Shown one piece after another: positions 56,145-64,000 of a stretch of DNA of 64,000 nt. Within the stretch, counting starts at the first letter, position 1. Every line of letters begins with the position of its first letter. Source of the DNA: Photobacterium sp. TLY01 (GTDB lineage Bacteria > Pseudomonadota > Gammaproteobacteria > Enterobacterales > Vibrionaceae). A model generated the notes under the pieces. It was not told where the DNA came from. It worked only from the letters and a program-made list of their open reading frames with translations, and made no database searches. The translations under genes and the position numbers were made by a program. The stretch covers positions 2,556,601 through 2,620,600 of the forward strand of contig NZ_CP090364.1 of the NCBI RefSeq assembly GCF_021432065.1. Direction: 5' to 3'.

Positions 56145-57375
56145 CGATCAACTCCCTGTGAAATACACCATTCAGAATATGTTCAACTTCCTGAATGTCA
56201 GACTCTAAGTCAAAGGCATTATCGTTCGCTAACCACACCAGACACGGACAGGTAAATAAGTCTTCCGTCGCTGGCAGTGCTTGCCCCTCCTTCGCCGTAA
56301 CAAAATAGTCAATCAGCGATGCGATGCGTCGTAATTTCCCATCACTGACAGGATCGACACCAGAAAAATTGGCCGCGTGTTTATTGACATGGAAATACAC
56401 TCTTCCCTGTTTGATGAGTTTTGAGTCTTGTTCCGGGACTCGCTTTTCTGCCACCAGTAACGTCAACGCATCCAGTAAGCTTGGCGAATAACAGCTTTCA
56501 AATAGGGATGGAGCCACACCGCCGTGAATCCGCGTTGCTGCTTCAATCATGACCGGACCTTGTGACGGACTCAGCATCAGTTCCATGTGCACAAGCCCGT
56601 AGCGGATATCCAGCGCTCGGGTCGCTGCAACAGCGTACGCGCGGATTGGTGCCAACTCAGGGTCATCAGGATCCAGAAGTTCCAGTCGATTATAAACAAA
56701 CGGATTATCACCAGACTGACCCTTCACGTATTTACAAATGGCCACTAAAGCGAGTTGGTCTCCATTGACTATCAGATCTAAAACATACTCCTCGCCTTCA
56801 ATAAACTCCTGGACCAGAAACTGATCGTTTCTTTTTCCGGTGCTATTAATTTTCCCCCAGGGCAGCGAAGATATTTTATTAATGACCTCATCTCTGCTAT
56901 TGCAGAAGTAGACGTTTTCAGAACCTGCAGAGTTCACAGGTTTGATGATGTACTTACTGCATTTCATATCATTGAGTTCACTCAGCCCTTTTCCATCCAT
57001 ATCGACCAGGAAGGTCTGAATGTAGGCTAAGCCATGCTGCTTCAATGCTTCCTGCATTTCATCTTTATTTCTGCGCAACCCGGTCGTCGATGGCGAGTTG
57101 CCCGGCAATCCCAATGCACTGGCGAGCTTATCTGCCAGCTCAACACCGAGTTCAGATCCGGCAATCACGGCATCATAATGCTCATTTTTCAACGCATCGA
57201 GACTGAAACCGGAAACATTCTGATCATAATTATCGATGTGAATCGTATCCAGCATGCCTTTCGGATCATGCTCCGAATCAAAATACACATCGCATCGAAT
57301 ATAATTGTCCTGCAATTTAGGTCTGATCATTTTTCCGCTGGATGCAGGATTTACTATCAGTACTTTACTTTTCAT
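56137..57375 (-). CDS. ATP-grasp ligase (amino-acid ligase-like)
   Basis: 412 aa from ATG 57375, with GGAAGG 5 bp upstream; GTG 57381 is an alternative. An N-terminal Rossmann-like part is followed by the ATP-grasp fold: IIKPVNSAGSENV, FLVQEFIEGEEYVLDLIVNG, and a metal/ATP site MIEAATRIHGG (EAxxRxxGG). It is similar in layout to L-amino-acid alpha-ligases (BacD/YwfE type) that form dipeptides. The substrate is unknown. It overlaps the MFS gene end by 11 bp and the ferredoxin start by 8 bp. Confidence 0.88.
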   Translation of the reverse strand: MKSKVLIVNPASSGKMIRPKLQDNYIRCDVYFDSEHDPKGMLDTIHIDNYDQNVSGFSLDALKNEHYDAVIAGSELGVELADKLASALGLPGNSPSTTGLRRNKDEMQEALKQHGLAYIQTFLVDMDGKGLSELNDMKCSKYIIKPVNSAGSENVYFCNSRDEVINKISSLPWGKINSTGKRNDQFLVQEFIEGEEYVLDLIVNGDQLALVAICKYVKGQSGDNPFVYNRLELLDPDDPELAPIRAYAVAATRALDIRYGLVHMELMLSPSQGPVMIEAATRIHGGVAPSLFESCYSPSLLDALTLLVAEKRVPEQDSKLIKQGRVYFHVNKHAANFSGVDPVSDGKLRRIASLIDYFVTAKEGQALPATEDLFTCPCLVWLANDNAFDLESDIQEVEHILNGVFHRELIGA

Positions 57376-58537
57376 ATGCACCTTCCAATGTGACTGTTTT
57401 TTTAGTTCGGGTTAACAGCAGAATAACGACAGCAGAGAAAACACCCACCAATATCAGCGATACACCATAAGCTTGGCTTGAGAATGAAAAATACGTTAAG
57501 CCCATAGTCACCAGCATTGGAATGGTGCCGGATACAATATAAAACAAATAATTAGAATGACTGATGGCGTTATTGACATCGCTCTGATCAGCATCAGATT
57601 TCAAAATTTCTGTTCTTGATGTAATTCTGACAGAATTAACCGCATAGCCAATACAGAAACAGAACAGCACGGAAAGATAAGGCATATCCATGAAAAACAG
57701 CCCGATATCCCCGACCAGTAACAGGACTGCGCTGAGTAAATAAACATGTTTATTCTGAGGAAGAAGCGCTGCACATAAGGCGCCTATCCCTGCCAACCCG
57801 GATGCAAATCCCAGAATATCAGGCCCCCACTCTCTGAACAGCTGATAATACACAGGCACAAAAGTATTGAAGGCACCAATGTGTAAGCCGGTTAACACCG
57901 ACAAGGTCACCTGGATAATAAAACGTTCTCTTTTCCCTGACAGCGCCTGCTGATCACTTTTTTCAGCGACGGCCTCTTCTTTATCCACATCAGAAACAAA
58001 CAGGTAAGAGACAGATAATAAGATAGACATCACGGCAATATAATAAATGAAGTTTTCAAACCCCATCGCTTTGAGATACCACCCGCCAAACAGCGCGCCA
58101 AAGAAAGCACCAAACTGAATGGTTGTCTGCAGGACTCTGGAGGCCTTCGAGGCTTCAATCAGTTTGCTTTTCACAAAACTGGAGTTTTTCACTTCAAAGG
58201 TATTGATACTGCAAACCATATTGCATGATGAGAAAACAGCAATCATAAAGATGATGTAAATCATACCCGTTGCATCAAAATATAAAACGGTCGCCATGCA
58301 AGCAAAGAAAACAGCCCTGAGTGTTGTGATTGTTGATTTCTTATAAAAGATATCTTTCTTTTGAATGATTTTGCTCAGTATGAAAGGTGTCACGGCACCA
58401 ATGCTGACAATCATCCCCATATAGACAGTCGAACTTGTTATTTCAAGTATTTTCCAGATCATGACAATTTGAATTGACATATCAAGAAAAACAGAAAATG
58501 CAAGCAATAGATACGTTTTTAATAAGGTACTATTCAT
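57365..58537 (-). CDS. MFS transporter of the oxidase/ATP-grasp operon
   Basis: A 390-aa protein with about 12 hydrophobic segments and a polar central loop (DKEEAVAEKSDQQALSGKRERF). GAAGGA precedes the ATG. Motif A is weak. It is embedded between the Rieske and ATP-grasp genes, so export of the operon's product is the natural guess. A role in import cannot be excluded. Confidence 0.85.
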   Translation of the reverse strand: MNSTLLKTYLLLAFSVFLDMSIQIVMIWKILEITSSTVYMGMIVSIGAVTPFILSKIIQKKDIFYKKSTITTLRAVFFACMATVLYFDATGMIYIIFMIAVFSSCNMVCSINTFEVKNSSFVKSKLIEASKASRVLQTTIQFGAFFGALFGGWYLKAMGFENFIYYIAVMSILLSVSYLFVSDVDKEEAVAEKSDQQALSGKRERFIIQVTLSVLTGLHIGAFNTFVPVYYQLFREWGPDILGFASGLAGIGALCAALLPQNKHVYLLSAVLLLVGDIGLFFMDMPYLSVLFCFCIGYAVNSVRITSRTEILKSDADQSDVNNAISHSNYLFYIVSGTIPMLVTMGLTYFSFSSQAYGVSLILVGVFSAVVILLLTRTKKTVTLEGAYEK

Positions 58538-58554
58538 TCCCTATTCCTTCATTA

Positions 58555-58860
58555 TTAACTTTCTGACCATATGCGATAGTTATCATTCGGCAACACCACA
58601 TGAATTAAATCTTTATTGGAAATCGCTGGCAGCGAACTTCTTTTGATACAATGCATGCTGATTCTGTTATCGTGCCAGGGACAAACAATTGCACCTGTTT
58701 TTTCGCATTGTTTACCTAAATGTAGCGGGCCACCGCGGTGTGGACATTCAGACGGCAAGACCCAAACTTTACCGTCATGCTCAACACGCTTAATGAAAAA
58801 CTTTTGGTCATTCACAGCAAGCCTGTTATTTTTTCTTGAATCAACAGAGACAACCGTCAT
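58555..58860 (-). CDS. Rieske [2Fe-2S] protein
   Basis: A 101-aa stand-alone Rieske domain. Ligands C39-x-H41 (CPHRGG) and C60-x2-H63 (CPWH) are complete. It starts at the base next to the oxidase stop. It likely passes electrons to the adjacent heme-oxygenase-like diiron enzyme. Confidence 0.92.
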   Translation of the reverse strand: MTVVSVDSRKNNRLAVNDQKFFIKRVEHDGKVWVLPSECPHRGGPLHLGKQCEKTGAIVCPWHDNRISMHCIKRSSLPAISNKDLIHVVLPNDNYRIWSES

Positions 58861-60186
58861 TTACGCCACCTCAATATGTTTCACTGAATAACGACATGTG
58901 TCTGAAGTAATTTTCGACAGATGCAGGATGCCTGACGGTATGATGATTTTATCTCCTGCCTTCATATGCACCACTTTATCGGGTGAGAAATAAAGATCTA
59001 ATTCTCCTTCATCAACCATGAATAACTCATCATTATTGTGGATATGCGATACCGACACCTCACCCAGGACTTCTTCAAATTTCACAGCACCGCTGACATC
59101 GTGATATTTTTTCGCTTTTGCGATCAACTCATCAAGCGAGTCGTGTACCTCGATATGACGGTACAACTCTTGATCAGCGACATCCTGCAGTGAGGCAAAC
59201 TCTTCAAATCCGGATAGAATATCCGGAATAATATGCTCACCATGTAATTCCACCAACGGAATGATAATTTTTTCTAATGCCATTCTGCCATGATGAATAT
59301 CAATATGACTGTGTTCATCAAAGTAGAGTGAGCTCACCCGACCTTGAAATACATCTTTGACAATTTTGGACTGGCTCTTGGTGGTAAATGCTAGCGTCGC
59401 TTCTGTATAATACAGCGCGCCAAGGTATTTAAAGAATCGACTGTGATTTTTAGAGATGTAATGAAAGTAATTAATGAGCGACAAACTGCCTGGCGTATAA
59501 AAATTCCAGTAGTAGTGAATCATTTCATTTAAGCCAACATCTTTCATCATCCCTTCAAAAATACTGGAGTGTTTTTTCTCGTGCACTCCGTATCCGTACT
59601 CGTCGATCAGCACTTTAAAGAGCTCAGAGGTCGCAGAACCATAATTTCCTAACACATTCCGCGCCATCGCTGACGCTTCTGACAAAAAATCCCCCGCACA
59701 TTGAATAAAGAAAAACCTAGCCGCTGACTCAGGATCTTTCGACCCTGTTATTTTTTTATAAAGTGTTGACTCACTGTTGGCAACATCTTTGATTTTTGTT
59801 TTGGTATATTGAATAAAATCCTGCAGGGTCCAGTGACCTGACACATTGATGCTTTTTTCCAGAGATGAAAAAGCAAGCTGTTCAAAAGAAGGCAATATTG
59901 CAGCTGCATTTTGATAGTTTTCGTCACAGTAAAATGTTTTGAATTCCTTCAGGTTTACAGCTTTACTAAATGGCAGGAACACCAGATCTAACTCATAGGC
60001 GTTTAAAATCGAACGCTGGATGAACAGGTTTTCATTCGAAGAGTATTTTTCCAGCGAAACGGGCTCAGATAAATCCAGTGCCTTTAAATCTTGCGGCCGA
60101 CAAGGACGTTGATACGGTGATTCCATGAAAACATCTTTCGGTGCATCTTTAAAATGAGAACAGCTCAGAAATGATTCAATTGCCAT
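58861..60186 (-). CDS. Heme-oxygenase-like diiron oxidase fused to a C-terminal cupin
   Basis: 441 aa from ATG 60186, with a perfect AGGAGG 6 bp upstream; the frame runs 24 codons further. Residues about 150-310 resemble the Haem_oxygenas_2/HDO family: DEYGYGVHEKKH (E196, H202/H206), a Glu at 262, and EHSHIDIHHGRM with H292/H294, D296 and H298 as candidate iron ligands. Residues about 370-441 form a cupin with H381, H383, E387 and H422. HDO enzymes oxidise amino or fatty acids (CADD, BesC, UndA, PolF types). I do not know this fused form. First gene of the operon; substrate unknown. Confidence 0.82.
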   Translation of the reverse strand: MAIESFLSCSHFKDAPKDVFMESPYQRPCRPQDLKALDLSEPVSLEKYSSNENLFIQRSILNAYELDLVFLPFSKAVNLKEFKTFYCDENYQNAAAILPSFEQLAFSSLEKSINVSGHWTLQDFIQYTKTKIKDVANSESTLYKKITGSKDPESAARFFFIQCAGDFLSEASAMARNVLGNYGSATSELFKVLIDEYGYGVHEKKHSSIFEGMMKDVGLNEMIHYYWNFYTPGSLSLINYFHYISKNHSRFFKYLGALYYTEATLAFTTKSQSKIVKDVFQGRVSSLYFDEHSHIDIHHGRMALEKIIIPLVELHGEHIIPDILSGFEEFASLQDVADQELYRHIEVHDSLDELIAKAKKYHDVSGAVKFEEVLGEVSVSHIHNNDELFMVDEGELDLYFSPDKVVHMKAGDKIIIPSGILHLSKITSDTCRYSVKHIEVA

Positions 60187-60273
60187 GTATGACCTCCTAT
60201 GTAATGAGGCAATTTTACTGAAGGGCGATTGAAAATATTTACTAAAGATAAAGGGCAATTCACTTTTTTCAGC

Positions 60274-60304
60274 GTGAAATTAACACCCAAAGTGTGAAAT
60301 TAAC
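60274..60304. promoter_or_regulatory. Phased direct repeat upstream of the oxidase operon
   Basis: GTGAAATTAAC occurs at 60274-60284 and 60294-60304, exactly 20 bp apart, about 90-120 bp before the oxidase ATG. Two-turn spacing suggests a regulator binding the same helix face, perhaps the Lrp-type protein. The rest of 60187-60473 shows no gene. Confidence 0.55.
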
Positions 60305-60473
60305 GACAGCGAATCGAACAAAGGGGGAGCTCTCTCGATAGCAGATGTATTTCGAGCGCATCACTCAGGCTGGGCGCTGGCTCCCTCTTCCGCGCCGGCG
60401 CTCAAAGCATTGAACCGGTTGCTGGCCTTGCGCGCAACAACCGGCTCAAACAGCAGAGTAAAGGCGTTGCTCG

Positions 60474-61865
60474 TCAGACGGCAACCCGTTCAAATGCGGC
60501 CAGCGCTTCTTGCAGATCCTCAACCGGCATGATCTCAATCCCGGGAAGTGAGCGGCTCGCATTGGCTTTTGGGATAATCGCACGGGTAAAGCCTTGCTTG
60601 GCCGCTTCCCGGATCCGCTCCACCCCGTTGGCGGACGGACGGATATCACCGTTCAGGCCAATTTCACCAAACACCAGCACATCTTGCGGGATCGGGGCGT
60701 TTTTGAAACTGGAGAAGATCGCCAGCAACACAGATAAATCCGCCGACGTTTCTTCAATCCGGATGCCCCCGACACAGTTTACAAAGATGTCCATGTCCGA
60801 CAGCATCACCCCGCCATGACGTGCCAGCACTGCAATGGACATCGCCAGCCGGTTGGAATCGTACCCGACGCTCAGGCGGCGCGGCACTTCAGTCATCGAC
60901 TGGTTACACAGCGCCTGAATCTCCACCAGCAGCGGACGGGTACCTTCCCAGAGCGTAGTGCAGACCGACCCGGCATGGTTTTTGTTCGAGCGGCTGAGAA
61001 ATATCGCAGACGGGTTTTTAACCTGCTTCATGCCGGTTTCTGTCATGGCAAAGAAACAGGATTCAGAATCGGCCCCGAAACGGTTCTTCGAGGTGCGTAA
61101 GACCCGGAATTTTTCATCCGACGTCGATGACAGGGCGAACAAGCCATCAACGATGTGGATCAGCTGCATCGGACCGGCCACATTCGAGTCTTTATTGATG
61201 TGGCCGACAATCATGAAAGTCACGCCTTCGGTCTTGGCAAAACGGGTCAGTGCCGCCGCCGATTCTTTGACCTGGCTCGGGCTCCCCGCCGCCGATTCAT
61301 TGTGCGCGACTGTCATGGTCTGGATCGAGTCAATAATCACGAAAGCGGCTTTCTGCTCAACCACGTGATTGAGGATCTGCTCGACCGAGGTTTCGGCCAC
61401 CACCTGTATTTTATCGATATTCGGTGTTGCCAGACGTTTGGCCCGCTGCGAAATCTGGTGAATGGATTCCTCACCGGATACATAAAGCGCCTGACGGGAT
61501 TCCGCGACCGCCCCGATGCTTTGCAGTAACAGGGTCGATTTACCGGCACCGGGATCCCCACAGAGCAGGAGCACAGAGCCCGGCACAATCCCGCCGCCCA
61601 GCACACGGTCAAGCTCGGAGATCCCCGAGCTGAAACGCGGTAAATCTTTACTTTCAACTTCCGACAACGTCTGCACTTTGGTCGACGAACCGGCATAGCT
61701 GCTGACCGCACCGCCACCACCTGCACCGCCCAGCGCAGATTTGGTTTTGGGGATCGTAAATTCAGTAATGGTATTCCAGGCGGCACACGCACTGCACTGG
61801 CCCTGCCAGCGTGGAAAATCGGCGCCGCAGTCACTGCAGACGTAAGCTCTCTTGGTTTTCGCCAT
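60474..61865 (-). CDS. radA: DNA repair protein RadA (Sms)
   Basis: A 463-aa branch-migration ATPase. The N-terminal zinc finger is CSDCGADFPRWQGQCSAC, Walker A GDPGAGKST, the RadA-specific KNRFG motif (SKNRFGADSES), and a C-terminal Lon-like domain with NGDIRPSANGVERIREA. It processes recombination intermediates with RecA. It is divergent from the PilZ gene. Confidence 0.97.
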   Translation of the reverse strand: MAKTKRAYVCSDCGADFPRWQGQCSACAAWNTITEFTIPKTKSALGGAGGGGAVSSYAGSSTKVQTLSEVESKDLPRFSSGISELDRVLGGGIVPGSVLLLCGDPGAGKSTLLLQSIGAVAESRQALYVSGEESIHQISQRAKRLATPNIDKIQVVAETSVEQILNHVVEQKAAFVIIDSIQTMTVAHNESAAGSPSQVKESAAALTRFAKTEGVTFMIVGHINKDSNVAGPMQLIHIVDGLFALSSTSDEKFRVLRTSKNRFGADSESCFFAMTETGMKQVKNPSAIFLSRSNKNHAGSVCTTLWEGTRPLLVEIQALCNQSMTEVPRRLSVGYDSNRLAMSIAVLARHGGVMLSDMDIFVNCVGGIRIEETSADLSVLLAIFSSFKNAPIPQDVLVFGEIGLNGDIRPSANGVERIREAAKQGFTRAIIPKANASRSLPGIEIMPVEDLQEALAAFERVAV

Positions 61866-62053
61866 TGTATCCCTTTTTCATCATCAAGCTGTGACCGAAA
61901 AGGGCCACTCAGTGCAGGTGCCAGCCAATCTGTGGCGAAGAAACAGACAGGACATGCGCCATGCCTGACTTTCCGCTTACAAGCTTATGACAATTCTTCG
62001 TTTTACTGCACAATAGGGATCATACCCGATAGAGACCTGTTGCTAAAACCACT

Positions 62054-64000
62054 ATGTTGCTGGATGAATACAAAGGACTGATAGAACAACTGCTCCCGGC
62101 TTATGACAGCGGAGATTTTAATGACTTGTTTCAGCACCTGACCGCGGATCTCAGTGGCCCGGTTCGCTTGCAGGTCAAAATGGAGCTCAACCGTCTGATG
62201 GCGCCGTGTCGTCAGCCGGTCGATTTACGCGGCAAAGTCAGCGGTGAGTGCCGTCCTTATGACATGCACGGGATGACGCACTGGCTGGATGACGTGGCCA
62301 TGAATGTCTATCGCCGCCGGATCAAAACCTATGGCGAACAATACCGGGTTGGCCTGTTTGAATCCCTGATGAATACCCGCAACAACTTCCGGGTCATGAA
62401 GCAGCAGGACACACCGGCGCCACCACCCGAGGCGCCGGCCGAAGCGCTGCCTTTTGGCGCCGAGCTGCTGCGCTTTGGTTACCACCTCAGCCGCAGCGAA
62501 CAACGCATTCAGATCACCACCCCGGTTGTGCTGACACTGCCCTATTCACAGGAAGTGAACGGCACCACATCGGATATATCGCCTTCAGGCGCACGCTTTC
62601 GGGTCTCTTCCGCATTCCGCTACCATATCGGACAGGAGGTCACCGCGTTTTTCCCCGAACTGGCCAAGCAGCTCAAAGACGAACGGCTGGTACAGGGGAT
62701 CCGTTACCGGATTCTGGGGGTCTCGCCCCATGCAGATAACGACAGCTATACCTGGCTGCGCCTGATGCTGATTGAATCCAGCGACGCGCTGAAAGATGCC
62801 ATTGAAGCCCGCCAGAAAATGGCGGCCAGTCGCTCGCGCCAGAACCACGAAGACAAAATCATTCAGTCGCGTACCCGGGGCTACGAGCACTGCTTCCTCA
62901 AGCATACCAGCAGCATCCCGCTGTTTTTTGCCGGTCATGAGCTGAAGTATTGCCTGCAGACCGAACATAACCGTCACCTGTGGGAGCACTGGCATGACGA
63001 ACGAAACCAGTCGGTGATCAATCATCTGCTGTCTGAAGATCGTATCCGCACGCTGGGCCAGGAAGGCCTGAGTCAGGGCAGCACTCTGATCTACAGTTTT
63101 ACCCATCAGCACGAAGGCAAAACCTATTTTTATTCCGCTGCCTTGCCTGAGATGAGCGTTGAGGAGCGGCAGTTGTTCTGGCAAATCGGGGCGACACGAG
63201 AAAGCTGGCGGGTTGTCCGCCTGACGCTTTACCCGATCAGCCAGGATGACAAAATCCAGCTGCAGGAAATTGCTCCTGAACTGCTGGAAACCCTCTCCAG
63301 CCTGACCCATATCGGGGTGTTACAGAATCTGACCAACATGGCAGGTCGCAATGACTACCGGCTGACAGATAAGCCGGCCCTGCCAAGCAAACATTTACAG
63401 ACCTTCCGTCACCCGCGAAACCCTGTTGCCGGCACCCACGCCATTTTCTTTGATCCCAAGCCGCAGCGCAGCGAATCTCGTTTTTTGTTCCGCACCCCGG
63501 TCTCCCTGCTGCAGCCCGGCACACAGGACCAGGAAGCCCGTATTCTCAGCGGCGCCAGCATCGATGTGTCCACCCGCGGCCTGAATCTCCGCCTGGCTGA
63601 ACCTCTGGATGCCAAACGGGGCGATGTGCTGAAAGTCACTTTCGATGAACTGCTGAAAATGGCTAAAGAGGCGCCGCTCAAACGGATTCCTTATCAGGTT
63701 GTCCGTTTGAGTCCCGACAGACGGAATGTGCAACTGGAAACCGGCCGGGGTGATGATGCCACCCGCAGCGAGCATTTCCTGCGACGTCTCATCAAGCACA
63801 ATGAAGAGCGACTACCTGTCAGTGAAGAAATCATGCCAGCCGGCCCACTGCTGCTGGCCATGCACCAGATGCTGCTGACACGGCTCAACAGTTTGCCCTT
63901 TTTCTGCGAGAAAATTGAGAATCAGGTGAAAGTGCGTGCCTTAGGTGCGAACCAGCCGCTGCCGCCGCTGGGTAAGCTGATGATGGAGCTGGGGGATGGC
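62054..64000 (+). CDS. PilZ-domain protein (PlzC-like), 3' end beyond the window
   Basis: The frame is open from ATG 62054 to the right edge (649 codons, no stop). An N-terminal helical region is followed by two PilZ-like segments: DISPSGARFRV near residue 175 and, after RFLFR (RxxxR), DVSTRGLNLRL near 500. It lacks transmembrane segments so far. Its position next to radA matches V. cholerae PlzC (VC2344) from memory. It is a c-di-GMP-linked protein of motility or virulence control. Confidence 0.8.
   Translation, partial: MLLDEYKGLIEQLLPAYDSGDFNDLFQHLTADLSGPVRLQVKMELNRLMAPCRQPVDLRGKVSGECRPYDMHGMTHWLDDVAMNVYRRRIKTYGEQYRVGLFESLMNTRNNFRVMKQQDTPAPPPEAPAEALPFGAELLRFGYHLSRSEQRIQITTPVVLTLPYSQEVNGTTSDISPSGARFRVSSAFRYHIGQEVTAFFPELAKQLKDERLVQGIRYRILGVSPHADNDSYTWLRLMLIESSDALKDAIEARQKMAASRSRQNHEDKIIQSRTRGYEHCFLKHTSSIPLFFAGHELKYCLQTEHNRHLWEHWHDERNQSVINHLLSEDRIRTLGQEGLSQGSTLIYSFTHQHEGKTYFYSAALPEMSVEERQLFWQIGATRESWRVVRLTLYPISQDDKIQLQEIAPELLETLSSLTHIGVLQNLTNMAGRNDYRLTDKPALPSKHLQTFRHPRNPVAGTHAIFFDPKPQRSESRFLFRTPVSLLQPGTQDQEARILSGASIDVSTRGLNLRLAEPLDAKRGDVLKVTFDELLKMAKEAPLKRIPYQVVRLSPDRRNVQLETGRGDDATRSEHFLRRLIKHNEERLPVSEEIMPAGPLLLAMHQMLLTRLNSLPFFCEKIENQVKVRALGANQPLPPLGKLMMELGDG

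Overview
The window looks like a Vibrionaceae chromosome (Vibrio, Photobacterium, Grimontia or a relative; the genus cannot be fixed from sequence alone). Evidence: the grpE-nadK-recN-bamE-rnfH-ratA-smpB-ssrA order, a tmRNA encoding the tag ANDENYALAA, and the yjjX/trpR/slt/ettA/PilZ and radA/PilZ neighbourhoods, which resemble Vibrio cholerae. Housekeeping genes are GC-moderate. The restriction-modification block and the 54.6-60.3 kb block look visibly more AT-rich.

Layout. 1-6.7 kb: conserved core (dnaK 5' end, grpE, nadK, recN, bamE, rnfH, ratA, smpB, ssrA) with clear sigma-32 promoters on dnaK and grpE and a double LexA box on recN. 6.9-16.6 kb: a defence island just downstream of ssrA. 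It holds a type I (IB-like) hsdR-hsdM-hsdS system whose hsdM is split by a 1204-bp IS3-family (IS407-like) element with a 4-bp target duplication. An opposite-strand operon (DNA methyltransferase, zinc-ribbon protein, 72-aa protein) sits between hsdR and hsdM. A decayed nuclease gene and a GIY-YIG/DUF4357 protein follow. No integrase is visible.

16.9-43.3 kb: a Fur-regulated catecholate siderophore locus. It has a siderophore-interacting reductase, a DAHP synthase, a FepBDGC-type importer, a seven-gene overlapping operon, a TonB-dependent receptor, an MFS exporter candidate and a phosphopantetheinyl transferase. The seven genes run isochorismate synthase, DHB-AMP ligase, isochorismatase/ArCP, NRPS C-A-PCP, DHB dehydrogenase, NRPS C-A-PCP-E-C-PCP, stand-alone A domain. 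This order and domain layout match what I remember of the Aeromonas amonabactin operon amoCEBFAGH, not enterobactin or vibriobactin. The stand-alone A domain has a glycine-like specificity code and the last PCP has no A domain of its own, so trans-loading is likely.

43.4-54.6 kb: MscS-family channel, amtB with a sigma-54 promoter and two NtrC-like sites, an XRE/S24-like regulator behind an orphan terminator, yjjX, a small repeat array, trpR, slt, ettA and a PilZ protein. 54.6-60.3 kb: the most unusual part. A six-gene operon encodes a heme-oxygenase-like diiron oxidase fused to a cupin, a Rieske protein, an MFS transporter, an ATP-grasp ligase, a plant-type ferredoxin and a YbaK/ProX-type aminoacyl-tRNA deacylase. 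It converges on an AsnC/Lrp regulator and has a 20-bp-phased direct repeat upstream. I read it as a candidate pathway for an amino-acid-derived metabolite (possibly a toxic amino-acid analogue or dipeptide) with export and tRNA-editing self-protection. 60.4-64 kb: radA and a partial two-PilZ-motif protein.
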